Shown: positions 16,025 through 26,089 of the stretch, in pieces | Numbering within the stretch: the first letter of the stretch is position 1 | Layout: each line of letters opens with the position of its first letter | NCBI RefSeq assembly: GCF_015057185.1 | Contig: NZ_SVEV01000012.1 | Location: 24,657 to 88,656, forward strand | Reading direction: 5' to 3' | DNA: 64,000 nt | DNA from: Pseudobutyrivibrio sp. | GTDB taxonomy: Bacteria > Bacillota > Clostridia > Lachnospirales > Lachnospiraceae | Translations under genes and position numbers: made by a program | The notes under the pieces: model-generated | What the model saw: only the letters and a program-made list of their open reading frames with translations | The model's database searches: none | Told to the model about the DNA's origin: nothing

Positions 16025-16897
16025 TTATGCTCTATCTTCCATTTTTTCTTTAATTGTAACTCCTGTAGGTGTAGCAGCAAGTCCGCCTAAGCCTGTCTCC
16101 TTGATAGTTGGACTCATGCTCTTTCCAATAAGGTTCATAGCATCGAACACCTCATCAGAAGGAATCCTGCTTTCTATTCCTGCCATAGTAAGCTCAGCAG
16201 AAGTAACAGCATTTACTGCACCACATACATTTCTTTTGACGCATGGTACCTCAACCAAGCCTGCCACAGGATCACAAGCCAATCCCAATAAATTCTTTAA
16301 TGCTAGGGCTGCACCGTTGCCAATCTGTCTTCCATTGCCCCCAAGTAGATATACCATACCAGCAGCCGCCATTGATGAAGCCGCACCTATCTCTGCCTGA
16401 CATCCGCCTTCTGCTCCCGCCAAGGAAGCACGGCAAGCTATAACACCTCCTACTCCAGCGGCAACATACAAGGCCTCTACCATTTTCTCGTCTGAATATC
16501 CGTATTTTTCCTGTAAAGATAAGAAAACAGCTGGTACCACTCCGCAGGAACCTGCTGTAGGAGCAGCTACAATTCTTTTCATACATGCATTGTTCTCAGC
16601 AATTTTAAGAGCCTTTTCCATAACAAGTCCTACGAAATCACCTACAGTAGACTTGCCACTGGCTATATATTCATGTAGCTTTGCTGCTTCTCCACCAACT
16701 AAGCCACTATTGCTCTTTTGCTTTTTATCATAGCCTGCATCGGAATCCTTCATAGCCGAATACATGCTAAGCATTTCCTTAAAAGCGTCATCCTCAGATA
16801 CCGCTCTCTCATTGCAGTCATCCTTCTGTACAAGCTTCCAAAAAGGAATTCCTAACTGCTCTTCTTTTAAACAAATTTCTTCTATTGAATCGTACAT
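16025..16897 (-). CDS. sdaAA: L-serine dehydratase, iron-sulfur type, alpha subunit
   Basis: 290 residues. With SdaAB it converts L-serine to pyruvate and ammonia through an oxygen-sensitive [4Fe-4S] cluster. Candidate cluster cysteines are visible in TAGSCGVVPAV, VACDPVAGLVEVPC and VKRNVCGAVNA. Glycine-rich segments such as AGAEGGCQAEIGAASSMAAA are characteristic. It follows sdaAB after 13 nt in the usual Firmicutes beta-alpha order. The route feeds pyruvate into fermentation and releases nitrogen. Confidence 0.95.
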   Translation of the reverse strand: MYDSIEEICLKEEQLGIPFWKLVQKDDCNERAVSEDDAFKEMLSMYSAMKDSDAGYDKKQKSNSGLVGGEAAKLHEYIASGKSTVGDFVGLVMEKALKIAENNACMKRIVAAPTAGSCGVVPAVFLSLQEKYGYSDEKMVEALYVAAGVGGVIACRASLAGAEGGCQAEIGAASSMAAAGMVYLLGGNGRQIGNGAALALKNLLGLACDPVAGLVEVPCVKRNVCGAVNAVTSAELTMAGIESRIPSDEVFDAMNLIGKSMSPTIKETGLGGLAATPTGVTIKEKMEDRA

Positions 16898-16910
16898 TAA
16901 TCGTCAACCT

Positions 16911-17567
16911 CTACTTACCAAAATATACCAGTGATAATATGCCATCCTGATTTTTCAGCCATGACAATGTATCCTCAGGAACACAGTCATCACACTCTAG
17001 CACCATTACAGCATCTCCACCTCTGCTTTTACGGTTGAGCTGCATAGTGGCAATATTAACTCCTCGTTCTCCAAGTAATCCAGTAACCTCATTAACAAGT
17101 CCTGGCCTATCCTGATTGTGGACAATTAACGTAGCGTATTCCCCAGAAAATCTAACATTTGCGCCGTCTATCTCACAAACTTCAATTCGACCTCCACCTA
17201 AAGAGGATGCTATTAATTCTAGCTCCTTGCCAGTACAGCTTTTGAGAATAAGCTTAGCTGAATTAGGATGTACCTCACCTAAATCCATTCCCTCAATGGT
17301 AAAATCTAATCCTCGCTCCTTTGCAATTTCAAAGCTATTTGGAATGTTGATATCATCAACCTCAAGTCCTAGCAAACCTCCCACAATAGCCCTATCAGTT
17401 CCATGGCCTTTCCCCGTCTTCAAAAAAGATCCATGCAAATATATTTTTGCGCTGGAAACATCTTCTCCTAATAACTTGCGTCCCACTAAGCCGATTTTAA
17501 CAGCACCAGCTGTATGGGAGCTAGAAGGTCCAACCATTACAGGGCCTATTATGTCGAATAAATTCAT
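16911..17567 (-). CDS. sdaAB: L-serine dehydratase, iron-sulfur type, beta subunit
   Basis: 218 residues. The N-terminal domain begins IIGPVMVGPSSSHTAGAVKIG, the family signature. The C-terminal 70 residues form an ACT domain (LIVHNQDRPGLVNEVTGLLG) that in this family senses serine or stabilises the dimer. It pairs with sdaAA 13 nt downstream. The 66-nt gap to the acetylesterase gene upstream has an AT-only imperfect hairpin and no clear terminator, so it may have its own weak promoter or be read through. Confidence 0.95.
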   Translation of the reverse strand: MNLFDIIGPVMVGPSSSHTAGAVKIGLVGRKLLGEDVSSAKIYLHGSFLKTGKGHGTDRAIVGGLLGLEVDDINIPNSFEIAKERGLDFTIEGMDLGEVHPNSAKLILKSCTGKELELIASSLGGGRIEVCEIDGANVRFSGEYATLIVHNQDRPGLVNEVTGLLGERGVNIATMQLNRKSRGGDAVMVLECDDCVPEDTLSWLKNQDGILSLVYFGK

Positions 17568-17633
17568 ATTGTCTCCTTATGGAATTTAATAATTTTGACT
17601 TTTTGATTTTCTGAAGAAAACCAAAAACCTTTG

Positions 17634-19184
17634 CTATATAGCAACTGTGAATGGAGCAATTGGTAATCCCTGCTCATTCTTAATATTTATAATAGCATAA
17701 TCATCCCATCCCATGGAAACATTTATTGAATTTGCATTTAATATGTCATCACTCATTTTGATAACAACTTTATTAGCTGTTACATTTACAGACTCAGGGA
17801 CAATAGTCTTTCCATCAACATTTACTGATAAAGTAGTATCTCCTGAAATAGATAGATTGTCAGCATTATCCATTTCAATGACAATTTCTTTTTCATTTTT
17901 AGCAGTGGTTTTAACCCTTGGATTATCCGCATTTACGTTACCAGCAGCATCATATACATGCTTTAGAGCAAGAAGAGACATTCTTCTGCCTACTTCTACT
18001 TTTTCCTTTGGATGAATATCATAGTAGTTTCCTATATCCATAATAGAGGTTAGATAAACATCCTTTACTGTATCTGCAACCTTTTGCTGCTGCTCACGTA
18101 CGAGACAATATCCGTCATTTGTGCAGGCAAGCCACTCCTTAAATGGAGCCAGCTGCGCCACGATAAATGGGAAATCATCATTCCATGCACTTCTCCATGA
18201 ATCAATAAGTCCTTTTAAAAGCAAATCGTAGTACTTTGCCCTATCCCCTGCGTCTGATTCGCCTTGGTACCAAAGGGCACCCTTTATCGAATAAGGAATA
18301 ACCTTTTCAAGCATTGTCCCATAGAGTCCACATGGTCTATTCTCATTATATGGGCCCATAGGAACTTCCGCTGGTGCCCCTTCCTGGCTCATCATATATT
18401 CCAACTGGGTCTTTCTATCTTCCCCATATATAAAACGCTCAAACTTCTTGTAGCCTTCTGGTGCATCAATTTCTTCCCATGCCTTGAGGCTCTTTGCTTT
18501 AAGCTCCTGCTTGTCAATGGAATTAACAGCCTCATCATATTCCTTTAAATACTGATTTAGTGGAACTGGCTCCAATACGCTTTTAGGCACCCAAGCACTA
18601 GCTGTTGTACCGCCCCAATTACATCCAATAATGCCTACTGGAACATTGAGCTTTTCTTGGATTTTTCTTGCAAATATATATCCTATTGCTGAAAAATTCT
18701 CATATCCCTTTTCGTGATCACTGAGCCATTTACCATAGCCATCCCTTCCAGGTCCGTTATGATTTACATGGCCCTCAAAGGCTCTCTGTGGAACATTGTA
18801 AAAATGAATCTTTTCATTTACAGGAAGCTTTTTTGTTTTATCCCAGTCCTGATCATACTTATTAAAGAACTCCATATTGGACTGACCACCAGCCAGCCAT
18901 ACCTCACCTACGCTTACCTTTTCAATAACGATAGTCTCTAGACTGCTAGTATTTTCTACTACAATTTTGTTATCAATAGATGCTTCCATAGCCTCAAGAG
19001 TAGCCTTCCAGCATTCATCGGCTTGCGCTACAGTAAATATTTCATCCTTAAGAACGCCATGATAATTGTAAATACTTACACTTATCCTATCTCCCTTTTC
19101 GGCTTTGCCATATATCACAATTGGCTTTTGGCGCTGAAGCACCATTCCTTTACTAAAAATCTCTGCTACTGACAATTTAGTCAT
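17634..19184 (-). CDS. Sialate O-acetylesterase-like carbohydrate acetylesterase
   Basis: 516-residue SGNH-fold esterase. Block I is WLAGGQSNMEF with the nucleophilic Ser, later blocks include GALWYQGESDA, and the His region is MDIGNYYDIHPKEKVEVG. This arrangement is typical of 9-O-acetylesterase family proteins, which also act on acetylated plant glycans. No signal peptide is present, so the enzyme is cytoplasmic and probably acts on imported oligosaccharides. It overlaps the AraC regulator by 4 bp (ATGA). Next to an ABC importer and a GH43 enzyme, deacetylation of xylo-oligosaccharides is more likely than of sialic acid; no nan genes are seen. Confidence 0.85.
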   Translation of the reverse strand: MTKLSVAEIFSKGMVLQRQKPIVIYGKAEKGDRISVSIYNYHGVLKDEIFTVAQADECWKATLEAMEASIDNKIVVENTSSLETIVIEKVSVGEVWLAGGQSNMEFFNKYDQDWDKTKKLPVNEKIHFYNVPQRAFEGHVNHNGPGRDGYGKWLSDHEKGYENFSAIGYIFARKIQEKLNVPVGIIGCNWGGTTASAWVPKSVLEPVPLNQYLKEYDEAVNSIDKQELKAKSLKAWEEIDAPEGYKKFERFIYGEDRKTQLEYMMSQEGAPAEVPMGPYNENRPCGLYGTMLEKVIPYSIKGALWYQGESDAGDRAKYYDLLLKGLIDSWRSAWNDDFPFIVAQLAPFKEWLACTNDGYCLVREQQQKVADTVKDVYLTSIMDIGNYYDIHPKEKVEVGRRMSLLALKHVYDAAGNVNADNPRVKTTAKNEKEIVIEMDNADNLSISGDTTLSVNVDGKTIVPESVNVTANKVVIKMSDDILNANSINVSMGWDDYAIINIKNEQGLPIAPFTVAI

Positions 19185-20062
19185 TTTTGTTCTCCTCTCC
19201 TTATTTCCCAGTACATATTTTTAAAATCAGTAGGCGTACAACCTTTCTGTAATTTAAACATTCTTATAAAAGAAGAAATAGAAGTAAAGCCACAGCTTAA
19301 AGCAACATCGGTTACTGAATTTCCAGGTTCAATAAGAAGCTCCTGGGCTTTTGCTATTCTCTTTTGATTTACATATTTATAAAAGCTAGTTCCAGTAAAC
19401 TGTTTAAACAATCTTTCAAAGTAGAATTTACTGAAGCCACTCATGTCTGCCACTTCTGAAAGCTTTAAGTCCTCTGAGCAGTGTTCACTAATATAATTAC
19501 AGATATCCAAAAGAACAGACGCATATTCTTCCTTTGCTGCGAAGTTTTCATCCTTATCTGCCAAATTTTTATCTGAAAGCTTTTTGCCTAAAAGCACAAA
19601 AATTTCAAAAACCTTGCTATAGATGCTTACCTCTGAAAATGGTTGGCCATCTAAATATTCTTCTCTAATGGAAATTAGTAATTCTTTTAATCTATCATAA
19701 ATATCAGGATATTTTTCCGGTGTTACTATAGTATAGGGTGACATCAATGTAAGAAGCAATTCGATATCATTCATATTTCTAAGGAAGTTTGTGTTAGGTT
19801 GAAAAATAATTCGCCTTCCTGTCTCTGGCGCAACAATTGCATGAATACAGCCAGGGCAAACAAAGCATATATCCCCTTCTTCCAATAGAACATCTGCATT
19901 GCCAAAATTCAGAGTATAATAATTGTCAGTTGGCATTATTATCTCAATTGCAGGATGCCAATGCATTGGATAATCTTCATATTCTACATTGTCATATAGC
20001 TTTAATGTAGTTCGCTTCTTGTAATTTACGGTTTCAAAAATTCCGTCTAGATTTTCGATCAT
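19181..20062 (-). CDS. AraC-family transcriptional regulator
   Basis: 293 residues: an N-terminal cupin-like ligand domain (MHWHPAIEIIMPTDNYY, residues about 30-110) and two C-terminal helix-turn-helices (about 190-290; ISEHCSEDLKLSEVADMSGF, FKQFTGTSFYKYVNQKRI, ITSVALSCGF-like SVTDVALSCGF). It is divergent from the substrate-binding protein gene, with 366 nt between starts, and overlaps the esterase downstream. It very likely controls both directions in response to an imported sugar. Confidence 0.92.
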   Translation of the reverse strand: MIENLDGIFETVNYKKRTTLKLYDNVEYEDYPMHWHPAIEIIMPTDNYYTLNFGNADVLLEEGDICFVCPGCIHAIVAPETGRRIIFQPNTNFLRNMNDIELLLTLMSPYTIVTPEKYPDIYDRLKELLISIREEYLDGQPFSEVSIYSKVFEIFVLLGKKLSDKNLADKDENFAAKEEYASVLLDICNYISEHCSEDLKLSEVADMSGFSKFYFERLFKQFTGTSFYKYVNQKRIAKAQELLIEPGNSVTDVALSCGFTSISSFIRMFKLQKGCTPTDFKNMYWEIRRGEQK

Positions 20063-20428
20063 AACTCCGTATCCCCCTTCACCTTCACTTTCGAAAAATT
20101 GTAAAAAGCAATAATTAGAAGTATTAATCGTTCATAATTTTTGCTCTTATTGTCCTAAAAATCAAGTACTTTTCCACAAATTTAGCCACCATTTTAGCCT
20201 ATTTTGTAGATATTGCACATATTACACACATCCAAACTATAAATCATAACCAATACACTAAATGTTGGGGCCTAAATCACAGCAAGAATTGATAATCAAG
20301 AAACAACAATTGTAAAGATTGTGTCCATTCTGTGTGCTACATTAGTTTTATCAAAACAACCGGCTAAGGTTCACAGGGCGTTTTTACAATATGAACCAAA
20401 GCTTAAGTTAAAAATGGAGGAGAAGGTA

Positions 20429-21730
20429 ATGAAAAGAAAGATTCTAGCAACACTCTTATCCGCTTTCATGGCCGCATCGTTATTCACTGGCTGTGGCTCA
20501 TCTAGCAGCGGAACAACTTCAGCTGATGGAGTTGAAGAAATCACATTTATGTTCTGGGATGACCTGAACGCAACAGAGGATTTAATCTCTCTCGGTTACA
20601 AAGACACTATCGACAGATTCAACAAGGATTACGAAGGCAAGTATCACGTAAATGTTGTTACAACAAACCTTGAAGAGTACTACACAAAGCTTAATGCTGA
20701 AATCCAAGGTGGCAAAGCTCCAGACGTATTTATCTGTAGCCCAGGACCTCAGCTTTCAGATTATGTAATCCCTGGCGGATGTGCTCCTGCAGATGGTCTT
20801 TGCATGAACTTAGATGAGTACCTTGCACAGGACGGATGGAAAGACACATTCACAAGTGATGCAGTATTCTCACAGCAGACATATGACGGAAGCGTATATG
20901 CAATTCCACTTAATACTGCTGCTGCTTGCTGCTTCTACAACACAGAGATGTTCGAAGCTGCTGGTGCAAAGGTTCCTACAAACTGGGATGAAATGCTTGA
21001 TGCATGTGAAAAGCTTGAAGCTGCTGGTTACACACCTGTAACAGTTTCTGGTGGTACAGCATGGTGTCTCTCAATGATCGCTGGTTACCTTTGCGAGTCA
21101 GAAGGTGTTGACCTTGCTGCTCTTGCTGATGGCACAGCTTCTTGGGAAGATGGCAAACTTGAATCAGCTTGCAACAAGCTCCTTGAGCTTTCTAAATACT
21201 TCCAGCCAACAGCTGTTGGTGATACAAACGACGTAGCTACAGCAAACTTCTACAACGAAGAAGCAGCTATCCTTATTCAGGGTTCATGGGCAATTGGCCA
21301 GATCAACGGTTCTGCTCCTGAATTCGAGTCTAAGTGTGGCGTATTCCAGTTCCCAGGTGTAGATAGAATCATTGCTAAGTCTGATTCACTTTGCGTAAGC
21401 AAAGATACAGCTAGCCCTGAGGCTTGTGTAGCACTTCTTAAGTACTTCACAGATGACACAGCTCAGAAGTACACAGCAGAAGTTGGTGGAAAGATTCCTG
21501 TAACAAATGTTGAGTATGATGCTTCAAAGGCTCCTGCACAGTTGTCATATGTAATGGATGTATTCTCAAATGCTAAGGGAACATTCGGATTCTACAACGA
21601 GTCAATGCCTACTACAGAGACAGGTGCATACTTTGATGATGAAATGGTAGCAGTATTCCTTGGAGACAAGACTCCAGCAGAAGCAGCCGCAGATATGGAA
21701 GCTTACTACAACGAAAATTGCAGACAGTAG
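20429..21730 (+). CDS. Sugar ABC transporter substrate-binding lipoprotein
   Basis: 433 residues. The lipoprotein signal ends SLFTGC (Cys22), followed by a Ser/Thr/Gly linker. The body is a family-1 solute-binding protein: EEITFMFWDDLNA at the start and GKAPDVFICSPGPQL for domain 1. The frame is open further upstream, but GGAGGAGAAGG precedes the ATG at 20429 and the signal peptide begins there. Codon use is highly biased (GCTGCTGCT-type), consistent with abundant expression. A strong terminator hairpin follows, before the permeases. The ligand is probably an (acetylated) xylo- or arabino-oligosaccharide, judging from the neighbours. Confidence 0.92.
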   Translation: MKRKILATLLSAFMAASLFTGCGSSSSGTTSADGVEEITFMFWDDLNATEDLISLGYKDTIDRFNKDYEGKYHVNVVTTNLEEYYTKLNAEIQGGKAPDVFICSPGPQLSDYVIPGGCAPADGLCMNLDEYLAQDGWKDTFTSDAVFSQQTYDGSVYAIPLNTAAACCFYNTEMFEAAGAKVPTNWDEMLDACEKLEAAGYTPVTVSGGTAWCLSMIAGYLCESEGVDLAALADGTASWEDGKLESACNKLLELSKYFQPTAVGDTNDVATANFYNEEAAILIQGSWAIGQINGSAPEFESKCGVFQFPGVDRIIAKSDSLCVSKDTASPEACVALLKYFTDDTAQKYTAEVGGKIPVTNVEYDASKAPAQLSYVMDVFSNAKGTFGFYNESMPTTETGAYFDDEMVAVFLGDKTPAEAAADMEAYYNENCRQ

Positions 21731-21762
21731 AGAATTCTTCTCTCTCATTTCTTTTTCATATT

Positions 21763-21795
21763 CGGGGCGCAAAGAGCCTGCGCCCCGATTTTTTT
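21763..21795 (+). terminator. Intercistronic terminator/attenuator
   Basis: CGGGGCGCA pairs perfectly with TGCGCCCCG around a 7-nt loop and is followed by a run of seven T. It lies inside the transport operon, so most transcripts should stop after the binding protein. That gives an excess of receptor over permease, as in many ABC importers. Confidence 0.88.
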
Positions 21796-21826
21796 AACCA
21801 TTATTAGATGAAGGAAACAGTGTATT

Positions 21827-22732
21827 ATGGATAAATTACTTCGAAATAAAAAAGCCATTATCATTTTTATGGCACCAGGAATCATATTATTCACAGTTAT
21901 TTTGTTTATTCCCATTGTTCAATCAGTTATCTATTCATTATGTGAATATGAAGCAACATCTTTAACTGGTCCAAAATTTGTTGGATTAAAAAACTACGCA
22001 GCTTTATTAAAAGACGATACATTTTTAATTGCTCTTAAGAACTCACTGTTCTTTTTAATTTTCTCATGTGTAACTCAGCTAGTTATGGGCTTATTCTTTG
22101 CAGGCCTTTTAACAAACATAGATAAAGGAAGAAACCTATTTAAGAATATCATTTACTTACCTTGTGTTCTTTCTTCAGCTGCCTTGGGTCTTTTGTGGAT
22201 GTTCATCTTCAGCCCTAAGTTTGGTATCAACAAACTTATTGAGACCCTTGGAGTAACAGATTTCGTTAAAAATGGTCCACTTTGGTTAATGGATACAAAA
22301 GGCTTCATCGTTCTTCCAATGTGGGTTATCGGATTTGTTTCTTTATGGCAGTACGTTGGACAATCAATGATGCTTTACATGGCACAGATATCTGGTATCA
22401 GCAAATCCCTTTACGAAGCCAGCTATATCGATGGTTGTAGCAAAGCAAAGAGTTTTAGATACATTACTCTTCCACTTATCAGACCTATGGTTGCTACAGC
22501 AATGTCATTAAACGCTATTGGTTCTCTTAAATTCTTCGATTTGGTATTTAACATGACGGAAGGTGGTCCAAACCACAGAACTGAAGTCCTTGCAACACAT
22601 CTCTATACTCAAGGCTTTAAATACAACCACTTTGGATACTCAAGTGCAATTGGTGTAGTTTTATTAATTCTCTGCCTAATCACAACTGGTTTTATCAACA
22701 AGGTTGTTAAGACAGAACAATATGAGATGTAA
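21827..22732 (+). CDS. Sugar ABC transporter permease (MalF/UgpA type)
   Basis: 301 residues with six predicted membrane helices. The first begins at IIIFMAPGIILFTVILFIPI. The EAA coupling loop is YEASYIDGCSKAKSFRYI. It belongs to the CUT1 class of carbohydrate importers, partnered by the permease 16 nt downstream. No ATPase gene is in this cluster, so a shared MsmK-like ATPase elsewhere probably powers the importer. Confidence 0.93.
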   Translation: MDKLLRNKKAIIIFMAPGIILFTVILFIPIVQSVIYSLCEYEATSLTGPKFVGLKNYAALLKDDTFLIALKNSLFFLIFSCVTQLVMGLFFAGLLTNIDKGRNLFKNIIYLPCVLSSAALGLLWMFIFSPKFGINKLIETLGVTDFVKNGPLWLMDTKGFIVLPMWVIGFVSLWQYVGQSMMLYMAQISGISKSLYEASYIDGCSKAKSFRYITLPLIRPMVATAMSLNAIGSLKFFDLVFNMTEGGPNHRTEVLATHLYTQGFKYNHFGYSSAIGVVLLILCLITTGFINKVVKTEQYEM

Positions 22733-22748
22733 AAGGAGATTTTAAGAC

Positions 22749-23576
22749 ATGAAAAAAATACGTCCAATTAGAATAGTAATTTATATATTTCTAGTTTTAG
22801 TGGCAATCTTATATTTAGCACCACTGCTTTGGGTATTATTAGTTTCATTCAAAGAAAATGCTGAAATATATGACAACCCATTTGGTTTACCTGCTGCCCC
22901 AACCTTTGACAACTTTACTTTTGCATGGACAGCCGGAAAACTTGGTATAGCAACACTTAACTCATTTATAGTTTGTGTATCATCACTTATTTTAAGTATG
23001 ATTATTGGCTCAATGGCTGCATTTGGAATCGCTAGACTTCGTTGGAAGTTCTCAAAGCTTTCGCTTACATACTTCCTTCTTGGAATGATGATTCCAGTAC
23101 ACTGTGTATTAATCCCACTATACTCTCGCTTTTCAAAAATGGGACTTTCAGATAGTCTCGTGGGACTGATAATACCTTATGTAACATTTGCACTGCCGGT
23201 AACAATATTTATCATGGTTGGCTTCTTTGAAAGCTTGCCAAATGAATTAATTGAGAGTGCTTGTATCGATGGAGCTACAATTTACCAGATTTTCTTCAAA
23301 GTGTGCCTTCCTCTTGGAAAAACAGGTCTCTTTGTAACTGGTCTTATGACATTTGTAGGCAACTGGAACGAACTCTTACTTGCAATGGTATTCATATCCG
23401 ACGATATGAAGAAAACATTACCTGTTTCCCTTTCAAAATTTGTCGGACCATATAACACTAACTACACTCAAATGTTTGCAGCTATCATCATCGCAATCAT
23501 TCCAACAATCATTGTTTATTGTGCTTTCTCTAACCAGATTGTTGATGGCTTGACAGCTGGAGCAGTCAAGGGTTAA
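22749..23576 (+). CDS. Sugar ABC transporter permease (MalG/UgpE type)
   Basis: 275 residues with six membrane helices. The EAA loop is ESACIDGATIYQIFFKVCLP. AAGGAGAT precedes the ATG. It forms the second half of the CUT1 channel with the preceding gene. The typical C-terminus QIVDGLTAGAVKG ends the protein, and the GH43 gene begins 11 nt later. Confidence 0.93.
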   Translation: MKKIRPIRIVIYIFLVLVAILYLAPLLWVLLVSFKENAEIYDNPFGLPAAPTFDNFTFAWTAGKLGIATLNSFIVCVSSLILSMIIGSMAAFGIARLRWKFSKLSLTYFLLGMMIPVHCVLIPLYSRFSKMGLSDSLVGLIIPYVTFALPVTIFIMVGFFESLPNELIESACIDGATIYQIFFKVCLPLGKTGLFVTGLMTFVGNWNELLLAMVFISDDMKKTLPVSLSKFVGPYNTNYTQMFAAIIIAIIPTIIVYCAFSNQIVDGLTAGAVKG

Positions 23577-23587
23577 GGGGAGAAATC

Positions 23588-24562
23588 ATGAAAAAACAAA
23601 ACACACCACTAGTTACTCACATTTTTACTGCAGATCCATCTGCACACGTTTTTAACGACAAAATTTACATTTATCCATCACACGATATTCCACATAATGG
23701 CGAAGATAATGACAATGGTGATGAATATCAGATGGCAGATTATCACATTCTTTCAATGGATGAAAATAGCGACGAAGTAATAGATCATGGTGAAGCTTTA
23801 CATCAGGACCAAGTTCCTTGGGTAAGCGAACAAATGTGGGCTCCTGATGTAGTTTTCACAAACGATACCTATTATCTCGTCTTTCCTGCTAGAGACAAGG
23901 AAGGAAACTTTAGAATTGGTATAGCAGAAAGTAAAAATCCTGAGGGGCCTTTCACTCCTAGAGACAACTATATTGAAGGAAGCTTTAGTATTGATCCTTG
24001 TTCCTTCAAGGATGACGATGGAAAGGTCTACATCTACTTTGGCGGTCTTTGGGGCGGTCAGCTTGAAAAATACAGAACCGGTTCATTCGATAAAAACGGA
24101 ACAGAACCTCCTAAAAATGAACCAGCCGTGTTCCCTAAATGCGGCATTATGAAATCAGATATGAGCGGTTTTGAAGGCTCGCCTCTAGACATAAAAATCC
24201 TCGACGAAAACGGTTCCCCTCTATTAGCCGGTGACGAGGATAGACGATATTTCGAAGGTCCATGGATGCATAAGTATAACGGGAAATACTATTTCTCCTA
24301 TTCTACCGGTACAACCCATAAAATAGCTTATGCAACCAGCGACAACCCTCTCGGTCCATTTACCTATCAAGGAATTATCCTTGAGCCGGTAATTGGATGG
24401 ACCACACATCACTCAATAGTTGAATATCATGGTAAATGGTATCTGTTCTATCACGATAGTGAATATTCAGGTGGAATCAACCACCGTCGATGTGTTAAAT
24501 ACTGTGAGTTGAAATACAACGACGACGGCAGCATTCAAACAATAACACCTGAATATAAATAA
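23588..24562 (+). CDS. Glycoside hydrolase family 43 (beta-xylosidase/alpha-L-arabinofuranosidase type)
   Basis: 324 residues, a single five-bladed propeller domain with no carbohydrate-binding module. The three expected carboxylates are visible: general base Asp16 in TADPSAHVF, an Asp in SIDPCSFKDDDG as pKa modulator, and a Glu in RYFEGPWMHK as general acid. No signal peptide is present, so it acts on imported oligosaccharides. It is last in the importer operon and is followed by a 17-bp terminator stem. GH43 specificity cannot be settled by eye; xylosidase or arabinofuranosidase is most likely in this context. Confidence 0.88.
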   Translation: MKKQNTPLVTHIFTADPSAHVFNDKIYIYPSHDIPHNGEDNDNGDEYQMADYHILSMDENSDEVIDHGEALHQDQVPWVSEQMWAPDVVFTNDTYYLVFPARDKEGNFRIGIAESKNPEGPFTPRDNYIEGSFSIDPCSFKDDDGKVYIYFGGLWGGQLEKYRTGSFDKNGTEPPKNEPAVFPKCGIMKSDMSGFEGSPLDIKILDENGSPLLAGDEDRRYFEGPWMHKYNGKYYFSYSTGTTHKIAYATSDNPLGPFTYQGIILEPVIGWTTHHSIVEYHGKWYLFYHDSEYSGGINHRRCVKYCELKYNDDGSIQTITPEYK

Positions 24563-24601
24563 TGAAAATAATACACTTATTCATCTATTAGGTATCAAAA
24601 A

Positions 24602-24641
24602 ACGCCCCATATATTAGAAGCAAATCTAATATATGGGGCGT
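24602..24641. terminator. Bidirectional terminator between GH43 and CoA-transferase genes
   Basis: A perfect 17-bp stem beginning ACGCCCCATAT with a 6-nt loop lies between two convergent genes, with A-rich 5' and T-rich 3' flanks. Confidence 0.9.
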
Positions 24642-24663
24642 ATTATTTTTGAATTAATATCAA

Positions 24664-26004
24664 TTATTTATTAGAGCGTCTCCAAATGTGCATCTTCTCA
24701 GCCTCAGCGATTAACTCATCACGGAAATCAGGATGAGCGATTGAGATAATTTTCTCTGCTCTCTCCCAAGCTGAAAGTCCCTTGAGGCAAACCTTACCAT
24801 ACTCAGTAACAAGATAATGTGTGTTTGCACGAGTATCAGTTACGATAGAACCCTCTGCAAGTGTAGGACGAATACGGCTCTTTACAGTACCATCCTTTGT
24901 TGTGAATGTAGAAGAAAGACATACAAAGCTCTTTCCGCCATTTGAAAGGTAAGCACCAAGTACGAAATCAAGCTGTCCGCCTGCTCCTGAAATATGCTTT
25001 GTTCCAGCAGACTCTGCATTAATCTGACCAAATAAATCTACATCAACAGCATTGTTAATAGAAATGAAATTATCAAGTGCTGAAATCTGACGAATATCAT
25101 TTGTATAATCAACTGGTGCACTCATAAGCTCTGGATTCTCATCCATGTAGTCGTACATCTTCTTTGTACCAGCACCGAAAGCATATGTCTGACGGAATCT
25201 ATCGATATTTTTCTTTGCGCCAGTAATCTTACCTGCCTTTGCAATATCAACAAATGCATCAACATACATCTCTGTATGAACGCCAAGATCCTTAAGATCT
25301 GACTCTGCAATCATAGCACCTACAGTATTTGGCATACCACCTATACCAAGCTGTAAGCATGCACCATTTGGAATCTCCTCAACGATAAGCTTTGCAACAG
25401 CCTTATCAACATCTGTAGGAGCTCCGCCTGCGCCCATCTCTGCAATAGCTGGATTATCACCTTCAACGATTGCATCAACCTTTGAAATGTGGATACCTTC
25501 CTCAAAACCACCAAGGCAACGAGGCATATTCTCATTTACCTCTACAATAATATGCTTTGACTTCTCAACAGCAGCCATAAGATGTGATGCATTAGGTCCA
25601 AAGTTGAAATAGCCATGATTATCCATTGTAGTAGTCTGAATCATAAGAACATCGTTTGGCTCGATATGATCACGGTAGTATCTAGGAAGCTCAGAGTATC
25701 TGATAGGTGCATAGAATGAACAGCCCTTTGCAACAAGCTTTCTCTCTAAACCACCCATGTGCCATGAATTCCATGTGAAGTGCTCTGCTGCATCTTCTCT
25801 CTCAAAGATAGCTGGCATCTTCATAAGGATACCACCACGAACCTTTACATCCTTGAGCTCATCTGTACGTGCAGCTAATGCTTTGTCCAAAGCATCTGGT
25901 GTGCCAGTGCACCAACCGTAATCAACCCAATCACCGCTTTTTACTACTTTGACAGCCTCTGCTGCAGTAGTAAGCTTTTTCTTGTATTCTGCTTGAAAAT
26001 CCAT
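24664..26004 (-). CDS. but: Butyryl-CoA:acetate CoA-transferase
   Basis: 446 residues, acetyl-CoA hydrolase/transferase family. The enzyme moves CoA from butyryl-CoA to acetate, the terminal butyrate-forming step in Roseburia, Faecalibacterium and Butyrivibrio relatives. The N-terminal [17 protein letters not shown] and the active-site Glu region [18 protein letters not shown] match that group closely. 4-hydroxybutyrate CoA-transferase is the nearest alternative; no 4-hydroxybutyrate genes are here. GGAGG precedes the ATG, and a strong promoter lies just upstream. Codon use suggests high expression. Confidence 0.88.
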   Translation of the reverse strand: MDFQAEYKKKLTTAAEAVKVVKSGDWVDYGWCTGTPDALDKALAARTDELKDVKVRGGILMKMPAIFEREDAAEHFTWNSWHMGGLERKLVAKGCSFYAPIRYSELPRYYRDHIEPNDVLMIQTTTMDNHGYFNFGPNASHLMAAVEKSKHIIVEVNENMPRCLGGFEEGIHISKVDAIVEGDNPAIAEMGAGGAPTDVDKAVAKLIVEEIPNGACLQLGIGGMPNTVGAMIAESDLKDLGVHTEMYVDAFVDIAKAGKITGAKKNIDRFRQTYAFGAGTKKMYDYMDENPELMSAPVDYTNDIRQISALDNFISINNAVDVDLFGQINAESAGTKHISGAGGQLDFVLGAYLSNGGKSFVCLSSTFTTKDGTVKSRIRPTLAEGSIVTDTRANTHYLVTEYGKVCLKGLSAWERAEKIISIAHPDFRDELIAEAEKMHIWRRSNK

Positions 26005-26042
26005 ATTAACCTCCGCTCGTTAAAAAATTATCAATTATGTAA

Positions 26043-26071
26043 ATTTTACCACTTATTATTCCCCGCTTCAA
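26043..26071 (-). promoter_or_regulatory. Predicted promoter of but
   Basis: On the minus strand TTGAAG (26071-26066) and TAAAAT (26048-26043) are 17 nt apart, giving a leader of about 30-35 nt. Confidence 0.7.
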
Positions 26072-26089
26072 TTGTTTTATGTCATTCTC

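Noticed and set aside
17595..17633. Terminator between the acetylesterase and sdaAB genes
   Set aside because: The only hairpin is made almost entirely of A-T pairs with a mismatch and lacks a proper T-tract; too weak to call.
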